Part shown: piece by piece, positions 1 to 6,888 of the stretch
How positions within the stretch are numbered: position 1 is the stretch's first letter
Layout of the letters: the number at the start of each line of letters is the position of its first letter
NCBI GenBank assembly: GCA_910578735.1
Contig: CAJTSQ010000053.1
Span: 1 to 13,370, forward strand
Direction of reading: 5' to 3'
DNA length: 13,370 nt
Origin: an uncultured Oscillospiraceae bacterium
Lineage (GTDB): Bacteria > Bacillota > Clostridia > Oscillospirales > Oscillospiraceae
The notes under the pieces: generated by a model
The model's input: the letters and a program-made list of their open reading frames with translations, nothing else
What the model was told of the DNA's origin: nothing
Database searches by the model: none
Translations under genes and position numbers: made by a program

Positions 1-32
1 AAAAAAACACGATTGTCAAATCGTGTTTTTTT
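1..32. terminator. Bidirectional intrinsic terminator
   Basis: A perfect stem (AACACGATT paired with AATCGTGTT) has a very short loop. It is flanked by A7 on the left and T7 on the right, so it reads as a terminator in both directions. It probably ends a plus-strand gene lying before the window and isolates the next gene. The upstream gene is not visible. Confidence 0.8.
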
Positions 33-76
33 CTGGATGTTCGATTTTGTCACAAGGGGTTGATTTTTGGTGACTG

Positions 77-115
77 CTCGTAAATATTGTCGTTTTATAA
101 ATGGTTCTTTACGAG
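77..115. other. Inverted repeat in AT-rich upstream region
   Basis: CTCGTAAA at 77-84 is matched by TTTACGAG at 108-115, a perfect 8-bp inverted repeat around a 23-base AT-rich spacer. It lies 70 bases upstream of the promoter of the Uma2 gene. It could be an operator or an RNA stem, or chance in AT-rich DNA. The rest of 33-186 shows no gene; it is clearly more AT-rich than the coding DNA around it. Confidence 0.3.
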
Positions 116-186
116 TGTAAATCCAAGGTTTTGCCACCATTTGCCGAGTTACATAAGGTTAGGGCTGAAAATTGCAAAATGTTTCG

Positions 187-216
187 TTGAAATGTATGCC
201 CCGCCTGTGGTATAAT
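187..216 (+). promoter_or_regulatory. Sigma-A promoter with extended -10
   Basis: TTGAAA (187-192) and TATAAT (211-216) are 18 bases apart. TGG directly before TATAAT makes an extended -10. The -10 lies about 25 bases upstream of the ATG of the Uma2 gene, so the leader is very short and holds only the ribosome binding site. Confidence 0.75.
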
Positions 217-241
217 AAAAAATGGAGAAGGAGCGAGTTGT

Positions 242-820
242 ATGGCACCGCCCCAGAAAAAGAGCTACACCTACGCTGATTTATTGGAATGGGAAGCCGA
301 CCCGACACACTACGAACTGTACGACGGTCAGTTGCGGGCACTGTCTGCACCAACCGACGCGCATCAACTGATCCTTACAGAACTCCTCACACAGATTCAC
401 ACCCATCTGCGGGGAACATGCCGCAGCATCTTCCCCGCCCCCTTTGACGTCCGCCTGTTTGAAAACAAGGGGGATCGTCCTCAGGATGTAAAGACGGTGG
501 TGCAGCCCGACCTCTCTATTGTATGCAAAAAAAACGGCCAGGTGGATGGCAGGGGCATCCACGGCGCGCCCGATCTGGTCGTCGAGATTCTGTCCCCCTC
601 CACCAAGCAGTATGACTGTCTGGTGAAATACAAGCTGTATCAGCAGGCGGGGATCCGGGAGTATTGGATTGTGGACCCGGACAAAAAGCTGGTGCTGGTC
701 TATGCGCTGGTGGAAGGTCAGTATTACGTCCCCGAGGTCTACACCGCCAGGGATTCCGTGCCGGTGGGGGTGCTGGAGGACTGCGCCGTGGACTTGACGG
801 CTGTATTTCCAGAGGAATAA
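242..820 (+). CDS. Uma2 family (DUF820) PD-(D/E)XK nuclease-fold protein
   Basis: A 192-residue protein of the Uma2/DUF820 family, a restriction-endonuclease-like fold widespread in bacteria but with no well-established role. Visible family marks: YELYDGQL near residues 24-31, QPDLSIV at 88-94, APDLVVEILSPST at 109-121, and a C-terminal EYWIVDP at 140-146. D90, D111, E115 and K129 are the likely metal-site acids and lysine; this assignment is from family pattern, not proven. The start is set by AAGGAG at 228-233, eight bases before the ATG. Length is normal for the family. It has its own promoter and terminator, so it seems to be a monocistronic cargo-like gene rather than part of the following operon. 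No partner toxin, antitoxin or methylase is visible. Confidence 0.88.
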   Translation: MAPPQKKSYTYADLLEWEADPTHYELYDGQLRALSAPTDAHQLILTELLTQIHTHLRGTCRSIFPAPFDVRLFENKGDRPQDVKTVVQPDLSIVCKKNGQVDGRGIHGAPDLVVEILSPSTKQYDCLVKYKLYQQAGIREYWIVDPDKKLVLVYALVEGQYYVPEVYTARDSVPVGVLEDCAVDLTAVFPEE

Positions 821-824
821 CCGC

Positions 825-851
825 AAGCGGGGGCGTTCTGCTCCCGCTTTT
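825..851 (+). terminator. Intrinsic terminator of the Uma2 gene
   Basis: A ten-pair stem (AAGCGGGGGC with GCTCCCGCTT, one G-T pair), loop GTTCT, then a short T4 run. It starts four bases after the TAA stop. Confidence 0.7.
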
Positions 852-857
852 GCCCTC

Positions 858-886
858 TTGCATTACCCTCGTATTTATAGTAGAAT
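858..886 (+). promoter_or_regulatory. Probable promoter of the DUF512-der operon
   Basis: TTGCAT (858-863) and TAGAAT (881-886) are 17 bases apart, directly after the Uma2 terminator and about 95 bases before the DUF512 start codon. Two mismatches from consensus in total. Spacing and place support it, but no start-site data are available. Confidence 0.55.
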
Positions 887-908
887 AAGGCAATATCAGC
901 CTGTTCCT

Positions 909-937
909 GTATTCCCGCCCCTCCAGGGCGGGAATAC
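909..937. repeat. 12-bp perfect hairpin in the operon leader
   Basis: GTATTCCCGCCC (909-920) is perfectly matched by GGGCGGGAATAC (926-937) around a CTCCA loop. There is no T-run on either side, so it is not a normal terminator. It would form in the 5' untranslated RNA between the putative promoter and the ribosome binding site; it could be a leader structure or a palindromic repeat unit. Confidence 0.6.
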
Positions 938-980
938 GAAACTGTCGGTCCAGCCGCCGGGAAAGGGAGGAATCGCATCC

Positions 981-2357
981 ATGAGCATGACGGCCGTAAA
1001 ATCAGTGGACCCCCGCAGTCCCGCCCGGCGGGCCGGGGTCCGGGTGGGGGACACCCTCACCCATATCAACGGCCATCCCATTGTGGACGTGCTGGACTAC
1101 AAGTTTTACAGCTACGACCCCCGGCTGGAGCTCACCCTGCGGGGGGCGGATGGTTCTGTCCGCACTCTCCGGGTGCGCAAATCCGAGGGGGAGGACCTGG
1201 GGCTGGAGTTTGAGACCTACCTCATGGACCGGGCCCGGTCCTGCGCCAACCACTGCATCTTCTGCTTTGTGGACCAGATGCCCCCGGGGATGCGCCCCTC
1301 CCTCTACTTCAAGGACGACGACGCCCGCCTGTCCTTCCTGCTGGGCAACTATCTCACGCTGACCAATCTCTCCCCCCGGGAGGTCCAGCGGATCATTGAC
1401 CTGCGCATCTCCCCCATTAACGTATCCGTCCACACCACCGACCGGGCCCTGCGGGCCGAGATGCTGAAAAACAGGCGGGCCGGGGAGGGCATCGACATCA
1501 TGGAGCGGTTCGCCGCCCATAATATCACCATGAACTGCCAGATCGTCTCCTGCCCCGGCGTCAACGACGGTCCGGCGCTGGACAAGACTCTGAATGACTT
1601 GGCGGCCATGTTCCCGGCGGTGAACAGCGTTTCAGTGGTGCCGGTGGGGGTGACCAAATACCGGGAGGGGCTGTACCCCCTGAAAACCTACACCCGGGAG
1701 ACCGCCTCCGCCCTGATCTGCCAAGTGGAGGCCTTCGCCGCCGGGCATCTGAAGGCCCACGGCACAAGACTGGTGTGGTGCTCCGACGAATTTTACCTGC
1801 TGGCCGGGCGGGAACTGCCCGGGGAGGACTACTTTGAGGACTTCACCCAGCTGGACAACGGGGTGGGGATGCTCACCCTCCTCAGCCGGGAGTTCAGCCG
1901 GGCCCTGGACCTGATGGAGCCGGACGAACTGGAGGGGACCGCCCCCTTCTCCATCGCCACGGGGGTGTCCGCCGCCCCATTTTTGGCAAAATTGGTGGCC
2001 CAGGCCAGGGAAAAATGTGGTACAATAGAGGGGCAGGTCTATCCCATTGTCAACCGATTCTTCGGCGAGACCATCACGGTGGCCGGGCTGGTCACCGGAG
2101 GGGACCTGATTGAACAGCTCCGGGGGAAGAATTTGGGCCAGCGGCTGCTGATTCCCGCCAGTATGCTCCGGTCCGGGGAGAACGTCTTTCTGGACGACGT
2201 GACCACGGACGACGTGGAGCGGGAGCTGGGGGTGCCGGTGGTCCCCGTCCCCCAGGACGGCTATGAGCTGCTGGACGCCATCTGCGGCGTGGAGCTTACC
2301 CCCGAGACCCAGCGACTGGCCTGGGAGAATGAGGAATTTTATCGGTATAATCCGTAG
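981..2357 (+). CDS. PDZ / radical SAM / DUF512 protein
   Basis: A 458-residue protein. The N-terminal ~65 residues form a PDZ-like domain (SPARRAGVRVGDTLTHING at 13-31). C88, C92 and C95 in CANHCIFC give the CX3CX2C motif that holds a radical-SAM 4Fe-4S cluster. The C-terminal half matches the DUF512 type, also known in cyanobacteria as a putative Fe-S oxidoreductase. The reaction is unknown. It has no signal peptide or membrane segment, so it should be cytosolic. The start at 981 is chosen because AAGGGAGG (963-970) lies ten bases upstream; an in-frame ATG at 858 overlaps the promoter region and would add 41 unconserved-looking residues. It precedes der, an arrangement common in Clostridia, which hints at a role linked to translation or ribosome assembly (inference). 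Its TAG stop is followed by a palindromic element. Confidence 0.9.
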   Translation: MSMTAVKSVDPRSPARRAGVRVGDTLTHINGHPIVDVLDYKFYSYDPRLELTLRGADGSVRTLRVRKSEGEDLGLEFETYLMDRARSCANHCIFCFVDQMPPGMRPSLYFKDDDARLSFLLGNYLTLTNLSPREVQRIIDLRISPINVSVHTTDRALRAEMLKNRRAGEGIDIMERFAAHNITMNCQIVSCPGVNDGPALDKTLNDLAAMFPAVNSVSVVPVGVTKYREGLYPLKTYTRETASALICQVEAFAAGHLKAHGTRLVWCSDEFYLLAGRELPGEDYFEDFTQLDNGVGMLTLLSREFSRALDLMEPDELEGTAPFSIATGVSAAPFLAKLVAQAREKCGTIEGQVYPIVNRFFGETITVAGLVTGGDLIEQLRGKNLGQRLLIPASMLRSGENVFLDDVTTDDVERELGVPVVPVPQDGYELLDAICGVELTPETQRLAWENEEFYRYNP

Positions 2358-2370
2358 GGGAGCGAAAAAA

Positions 2371-2551
2371 GGCCCCTTTTGAAAGGGGCTGTCACGGCGA
2401 AGCCGTGACTGAGGATTGCGTTTTGCGAAGCAAAACATACGAAGTAAACAAGGATTTGCAAAACTGTGTTTGCTTCGCACATTTCGCCTGCGGCGAAATC
2501 AATCCTCCGCCCCAGTTTGCGAACTGGGGCACCTCCTTTCAAAAGGAGGCT
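2371..2551. repeat. Chain-of-hairpins palindromic element (MITE/REP-like)
   Basis: Seven back-to-back hairpins fill this gap: 2372-2389, 2391-2409 (GTCACGGC/GCCGTGAC), 2420-2436 (GTTTTGC/GCAAAAC), 2440-2477 (11 bp, one G-T), 2481-2499 (ATTTCGCC/GGCGAAAT), 2509-2530 (GCCCCAGTT/AACTGGGGC) and 2532-2549 (CCTCCTTT/AAAGGAGG). The outer parts are inverted copies: CAATCCTC followed by one hairpin and then a CCTTT/AAAGG hairpin appears on the minus strand at the left and on the plus strand at the right. No ORF inside is credible. On the minus strand the left outer hairpin is followed by T6 and would terminate. The der ribosome binding site lies just outside, so the folded RNA would sit in the DUF512-der transcript. 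Confidence 0.75.
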
Positions 2552-2592
2552 GGCCCTGCGGGGGACGAGAGAGTTTAAAAGGAAGTGACCAA

Positions 2593-3918
2593 ATGAAACC
2601 TTTAGTTGCCATTGTGGGACGGCCCAATGTGGGCAAGTCCATGCTGTTCAACAAGCTGTGCGGACAGCGGCTGTCCATTGTGGAGGACACCCCCGGCGTC
2701 ACCCGGGACCGGCTGTATGCCCAGTGCGACTGGCGCAATCGCGTCTTCGACATTGTGGACACCGGCGGCATCGAGCCGGGCACCGACGACCAGATCCTGT
2801 CCTTTATGCGGGAGCAGGCGGAGATCGCCATCTCCACCGCCACGGTGATTGTCTTTGTCTGCGATATTAAAACCGGCATGACCGCCTCTGACCAGGAGGT
2901 GGCCAATATGCTGCTGCGCTCCGGCAAGCCGGTGGTACTGGCGGTGAACAAGGCCGACCAGACCGGCCGGGAGAACCCGGACATCTATGAGTTCTACAAC
3001 CTGGGTCTGGGCGACCCCATCGCGGTGTCCGCCGTCCACGGCCACGGCACCGGCGACCTCCTGGACGCCTGCTTTGAGTACTTCCCCCCTCAGGAGGAGG
3101 AAGACGAGGAGGACGACGTCATCAAGGTGGCGGTCATCGGCAAGCCCAACGTGGGCAAGTCCTCCCTGGTGAACCGGATTCTGGGGGAGGAGCGGGTGAT
3201 TGTCTCCAACGTGGCGGGCACCACCCGGGATGCCGTGGACAGCTATTTTGAGAACAAGCAGGGCAAGTACCGGTTCATCGACACCGCCGGGATGCGGAAA
3301 AAGTCCAAGGTGGACGACCGCATCGAAAAATTCTCCGTCCTCCGGGCGACCATGGCCATTGAGCGGTCCGACGTGTGCCTCATCATGATCGACGCCCAGG
3401 AGGGGGTCACCGAGCAGGACACCAAGGTGGCCGGCCTGGCCCACGAGGCGGGCAAGGCGTGCATCATTGTGGTCAACAAGTGGGATGCCATCGAGAAGGA
3501 CGGCAAGACCATGGACAAGATGCGTCAGGACGTGATGCGGGACCTGAGCTATATGACCTACGCCCCCATTGTGTTTATCTCCGCCCTCACCGGCCAGCGG
3601 GTGGACCGGCTCTTTGAGCTGATCAACTATGTAAACAACCAGGCGGCCATGCGGATCACCACGGGGATGCTCAACTCCCTGCTGGCCGACGCCACCGCCC
3701 GGGTCCAGCCCCCCACCGACAAGGGCCGGCGGCTGAAGGTCTACTATATGACCCAGGTGGGGATCAAACCGCCCCACTTCGTCTGCTTCTGCAACGACGC
3801 GCGGCTGTTCCACTTCTCCTACCAGCGGTATCTTGAGAACCAGATCCGCTCCACCTTCGGCCTGGAGGGCACCCCGGTGCGCCTCACCGTCCGGGAGCGG
3901 AGCGAGAAGGAGGGGTAA
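2593..3918 (+). CDS. der: Ribosome-assembly GTPase Der (EngA)
   Basis: A 441-residue protein with two tandem GTPase domains and a C-terminal KH-like domain, the architecture unique to Der, an essential factor for 50S subunit maturation. First domain: GRPNVGKS at 9-16, DTPGVTRD, DTGG and NKAD. Second domain: GKPNVGKS at 183-190, NVAGTTRD, DTAGMRKK and NKWD. An acidic linker (EEEDEEDD) separates them. Length is normal (about 435-440 in the family). An in-frame ATG at 2416 would give a longer N-terminus, but that segment is translated palindromic repeat; AAGGA at 2579-2583 nine bases before 2593 and the MKPLVAIVG start decide for 2593. No terminator in the sense direction separates it from the DUF512 gene, so co-transcription is likely. 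Confidence 0.97.
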   Translation: MKPLVAIVGRPNVGKSMLFNKLCGQRLSIVEDTPGVTRDRLYAQCDWRNRVFDIVDTGGIEPGTDDQILSFMREQAEIAISTATVIVFVCDIKTGMTASDQEVANMLLRSGKPVVLAVNKADQTGRENPDIYEFYNLGLGDPIAVSAVHGHGTGDLLDACFEYFPPQEEEDEEDDVIKVAVIGKPNVGKSSLVNRILGEERVIVSNVAGTTRDAVDSYFENKQGKYRFIDTAGMRKKSKVDDRIEKFSVLRATMAIERSDVCLIMIDAQEGVTEQDTKVAGLAHEAGKACIIVVNKWDAIEKDGKTMDKMRQDVMRDLSYMTYAPIVFISALTGQRVDRLFELINYVNNQAAMRITTGMLNSLLADATARVQPPTDKGRRLKVYYMTQVGIKPPHFVCFCNDARLFHFSYQRYLENQIRSTFGLEGTPVRLTVRERSEKEG

Positions 3919-3921
3919 GGG

Positions 3922-4587
3922 ATGGACACGGAATGGCTGATGGCGCTGGGCTCGGCTTTTGTACTCCCCGCACTCTTGATTGCCGCAATCGCCTATTTCT
4001 GCGGCTGCTTCAATGGGGCGGTCATTGTCTCCAAGTATATCCTGCGGGACGACATCCGCAATCACGGCAGCGGCAACGCCGGGCTGACCAACTTCTACCG
4101 CACCTTTGGCGGTTTCCTGACCTTGGTGGTTATCTTGTGCGATGTGTTGAAAGCGATCATCGCTATTTGGGCCGGGATGCTCCTGGCCCGGCAGATGGTG
4201 GTTGACGACGCTGTGGTCGTCAATCTGGCAAAATACTGGGCCGGCATGTGGTGCCTGCTGGGCCACATGTTCCCCTGTATGTTCCACTTCAAGGGGGGCA
4301 AGGGGATCCTCTCCGGCGGGACCATCGCCATTATGATCGACTGGCGCATCGCCCTGGTGGTCTGGGGCGGCTTCATCGTGCTGGCGGTATTCACCCGGTA
4401 TGTCTCCCTCGGCTCCTGCTGGGCGGGGGCGTCCTTCCCCTTCGCTACCTGGTTCGTGTATCATGACACGGTGCTGCTGGTCCTAGCCGTCGTCATCGGC
4501 GGGCTCATCCTGTACATGCACCGGGCCAATATCCACCGGCTGCTCACCGGGACGGAGAATAAATTTTCGCTGCACAAGAAGACGTAG
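3922..4587 (+). CDS. plsY: Glycerol-3-phosphate acyltransferase PlsY
   Basis: A 221-residue integral membrane protein that moves the acyl group from acyl-phosphate (made by PlsX) to glycerol-3-phosphate, forming lysophosphatidic acid. Family marks are GSGNAGLTNFYRTFG (about 50-64), the phosphate-binding GSGN loop, and KGGKG (about 125-129). Several hydrophobic helices are evident, including residues 10-32, 64-90, 140-160 and 178-198. It is slightly longer than many PlsY proteins (195-215). AAGGAGG overlapping the end of der serves as ribosome binding site; only three bases separate the der stop from this ATG, so they are translationally linked. The downstream gpsA makes its substrate. The TAG stop codon lies inside the terminal repeat of the element at 4584-4659. 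Confidence 0.94.
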   Translation: MDTEWLMALGSAFVLPALLIAAIAYFCGCFNGAVIVSKYILRDDIRNHGSGNAGLTNFYRTFGGFLTLVVILCDVLKAIIAIWAGMLLARQMVVDDAVVVNLAKYWAGMWCLLGHMFPCMFHFKGGKGILSGGTIAIMIDWRIALVVWGGFIVLAVFTRYVSLGSCWAGASFPFATWFVYHDTVLLVLAVVIGGLILYMHRANIHRLLTGTENKFSLHKKT

Positions 4588-4659
4588 GGACGCTTCACGA
4601 AGCGTCCGTCTCCTCGTTTCCATATTTAAAAAAACGGACGCATCGTGATGCGTCCCTAC
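4584..4659. repeat. 76-bp mini-element with hairpin-forming terminal inverted repeats
   Basis: Left arm 4584-4608 and right arm 4635-4659 are inverted copies, 23 of 25 bases identical, both beginning GTAGGGACGC when read inward. Each arm is itself a hairpin: GGACGCTTC/GAAGCGTCC at 4588-4607 and GGACGCATC/GATGCGTCC at 4636-4655. The two differing bases (4594 and 4601) pair with each other inside the left hairpin, so the change is compensatory. The 26-base AT-rich middle has no ORF. TA next to GGGACG at both ends fits a TA target duplication as made by IS630/mariner-type transposases, so it may be a MITE; no transposase is present here. Confidence 0.75.
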
Positions 4660-4693
4660 AATATCACGACAATGATTTTGGGAGGTAAACGCT

Positions 4694-5695
4694 ATGAAAA
4701 TCACAGTCCTCGGCAGCGGCGCCTGGGGGACGGCCCTGGCTCTGCTGCTGCTGGAAAACGGCAACGACGTAACCCTGTGGTCCTACACCGAGGAGGAGTC
4801 CGCCGTCCTCCGGGAGACCCGGGAGAACCCCATGCTGAAGGGTGTCCCCCTGCCCGAAAGCCTGAAATTCACCACCGACATGGCCGCCGTGAAGGGCTGC
4901 GGGCTGGTGGTGGTGGCCACCCCCTCCTTCGCCGTGCGGTCCACCGCAAAGCAGCTCAGGGAGCTGGCCGACCCGGGGACCATCCTGGTCTCCGTGTCCA
5001 AGGGCATCGAGAAGGACTCCTCCCTGCGCCTGAGCCAGGTGATCGAGGAGGAGGTGCAGGGCAAGTGCCCGGTGGTGGTGCTGTCCGGGCCCTCCCACGC
5101 CGAGGAGGTGGGCCGGAAGATCCCCACCGGGGTGGTGGTGGCCTCCGAGGACCTGGCCGTGGCGGAGCAGGTCCAGGACCTGTTCATGAACCAGCGGTTC
5201 CGGGTGTACACCAGCGATGACAAAATCGGCACTGAGATTTGCGCCGCTCTGAAAAACATCATCGCCCTGTGCGCCGGCTGCTGCGACGGCATGGGCTACG
5301 GCGACAACACCAAGGCCCTGCTCATGACCCGGGGTCTGGCCGAGATGGCCCGGCTGGGCGTGGCCCTGGGGGGCCGGAAGGACAGCTTTACCGGCCTGGC
5401 CGGGGTGGGCGACCTCATTGTCACCTGTACGTCCATGCACTCCCGCAACCGCCGGTGCGGCATTCTCATCGGCCAGGGCAAGCCGGTGGGCGAGGCCGTG
5501 AAGGAGATCGGCGCGGTGGTGGAGGGCTACTACGCCGCCGCCAACGCCCGCACCCTGGCTCAGAAGGCGGGGGTGGAGATGCCCATTGCCCAGGCGGCCT
5601 ATGAGGTCCTCTATGAGGGCCGGGACGTCCACGCCGTCATTACCGACCTGATGCAGCGGGCCAAGCGGTCCGAGAGGGACGAGAGCTATCTATGA
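4694..5695 (+). CDS. gpsA: Glycerol-3-phosphate dehydrogenase [NAD(P)+] GpsA
   Basis: A 333-residue cytosolic enzyme that reduces dihydroxyacetone phosphate to sn-glycerol-3-phosphate, the backbone for phospholipids and the substrate of PlsY just upstream. Seen: an N-terminal Rossmann loop GSGAWGTALA (7-16), the GPSHAEEV motif (near 131-138), NIIALCAGCCDGMGYGDNTKA near 195-215 with the family lysine region, and LAGVGDLIVTC. Length is normal. GGAGG at 4681-4685 is eight bases before the ATG. The stop overlaps the next start (ATGA), showing translational coupling to the AlaX-like gene. The mini-element in the gap before it may carry no terminator, since no T-run follows either hairpin, so transcription from plsY probably continues. 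Confidence 0.96.
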   Translation: MKITVLGSGAWGTALALLLLENGNDVTLWSYTEEESAVLRETRENPMLKGVPLPESLKFTTDMAAVKGCGLVVVATPSFAVRSTAKQLRELADPGTILVSVSKGIEKDSSLRLSQVIEEEVQGKCPVVVLSGPSHAEEVGRKIPTGVVVASEDLAVAEQVQDLFMNQRFRVYTSDDKIGTEICAALKNIIALCAGCCDGMGYGDNTKALLMTRGLAEMARLGVALGGRKDSFTGLAGVGDLIVTCTSMHSRNRRCGILIGQGKPVGEAVKEIGAVVEGYYAAANARTLAQKAGVEMPIAQAAYEVLYEGRDVHAVITDLMQRAKRSERDESYL

Positions 5696-6888
5696 CAGAA
5701 AAACTCTACGAACAGGACCCCTTTCTGGTCAAATTCGAGACAGGCGTGGTCTCCTGCGTTAAGGGGAAGAAGGGCTTCGACATCATTTTGGACCGCACCG
5801 CCTTCTACCCCGAGGGAGGCGGCCAGCCCTACGACACCGGGCGTCTGGAGCCGGCAGGCGGAGAGAGAAAGGTCAAGGTGCTGGAGGTCCACAGCCGGGA
5901 CGGGGAGATCGTCCATACCTGCAACCACCCCCTGGAGCCGGGGACGGAAGTCACCGGGGTGATTGACTGGGACCGGCGGTTTGACCTGATGCAGCAGCAC
6001 TCCGGGGAACACATCGTCTCCGGATTGGCCCACGCCCTTTGGGGCTGTGAAAATGTGGGCTTTCACATGGGGACGGAGGTGGTCACCATCGACTTTGACC
6101 GCCCCCTCACCCAGGAGCAGCTTACCACCCTGGAGGAGGCCGCCAACCGGCACCTCTGGCAGGTGAATCTGCCGGTGAACATCACCTATCCCTCCCCCCA
6201 GGAGCTGGCGCACATCCAGTACCGGAGCAAGAAGGCGCTCACCGGACAGGTGCGGATTGTGGAGTTCCCCGGGGCGGACTGCTGCGCCTGCTGCGGCACC
6301 CACGTAAATTATCCCGCTGAGGTGGGGCTGGTCAAGCTGCTGTCCATGCAGAAATTCCGGGAGGGGGTGCGCATCGAGCTGGTGTGCGGCGGCCGGGCCC
6401 TCCAATACCTCAGCCGTGCCATGGAGCAGAACGCCCAGGTGTCCCATCTGCTGTCCGCCAAGGTTTTTGAGACGGGGGCGGCGGCGGAGCGGCTGTTGGC
6501 CGAGAACGCCGCCCTCAAGTCCCGGCTTATGGCGCTGGAGGACGCCCGCTTCGCCCAGCTGGCCGGACAGTACGCCGGGCCCGGGGACGTGGTCCTCTTT
6601 GAGGACGGCCTCTCCCCCGACGCCCTGCGCCGCCTGTGCGGTGCGGTCCTCCACGCCTGCGGCGACAGCTGCTTCTGCGCCTGCTTCTCCGGGGACGATT
6701 CCTCCGGGTATAAATACGCCATCGGTCAACCTAACGGACACCTGCGGGACTGGGTAAAAAGCCTGAATCAGGCCCTCAACGGCCGGGGCGGCGGCAAGGA
6801 CGACTTTGTCCAGGGGTCTGTTCAGGCTTCCCGGAGCGAGATTAAGGCGTTCTTTCAAGCTGCCATCAGGGAAGGGACGGCGCCGTGA
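5692..6888 (+). CDS. Alanyl-tRNA editing protein (AlaX-L type, DHHA1 domain)
   Basis: A 398-residue protein related to the editing half of alanyl-tRNA synthetase, expected to hydrolyse Ser- or Gly-tRNA(Ala) in trans. Seen: the AlaRS-like TAFYPEGGGQPYDTG loop (36-50); the zinc site HSGEH (H103, H107) and CCGTH (C200, H204); a central helical part (about 236-285); and a C-terminal DHHA1-like domain ending with the GRGGGKDDFVQG glycine loop (about 364-375). No class II aminoacylation domain is present, so it is not a full synthetase. The start overlaps the gpsA stop by four bases, and the downstream gene overlaps its own stop, so the three genes are one translational unit. Why it lies with phospholipid genes is not clear; a general growth operon is the simplest view. 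Confidence 0.88.
   Translation: MTEKLYEQDPFLVKFETGVVSCVKGKKGFDIILDRTAFYPEGGGQPYDTGRLEPAGGERKVKVLEVHSRDGEIVHTCNHPLEPGTEVTGVIDWDRRFDLMQQHSGEHIVSGLAHALWGCENVGFHMGTEVVTIDFDRPLTQEQLTTLEEAANRHLWQVNLPVNITYPSPQELAHIQYRSKKALTGQVRIVEFPGADCCACCGTHVNYPAEVGLVKLLSMQKFREGVRIELVCGGRALQYLSRAMEQNAQVSHLLSAKVFETGAAAERLLAENAALKSRLMALEDARFAQLAGQYAGPGDVVLFEDGLSPDALRRLCGAVLHACGDSCFCACFSGDDSSGYKYAIGQPNGHLRDWVKSLNQALNGRGGGKDDFVQGSVQASRSEIKAFFQAAIREGTAP

Noticed and set aside
858..980. Longer N-terminus for the DUF512 protein from ATG 858
   Set aside because: It begins inside the likely -35 box and runs through the leader hairpin; the good ribosome binding site is at 963-970.
1993..2027. Promoter-like TGGTACAAT inside the DUF512 gene, possibly serving der
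   Set aside because: There is no -35 at usual spacing; TTGGTG is 22 bases away. It encodes ordinary conserved-looking protein.
2371..2551. CRISPR array
   Set aside because: The units are inverted palindromes of different sequence without equal spacers, so it is not a direct-repeat array.
2416..2592. Longer N-terminus for Der from ATG 2416
   Set aside because: The extra 59 residues are translated palindromic repeat and exceed the family length.
2602..4464. 620-codon minus-strand ORF opposite der and plsY
   Set aside because: It is antisense to two certain genes, rich in His, Gly, Pro and Val without domain pattern, and is the usual open shadow frame of GC-rich codons.
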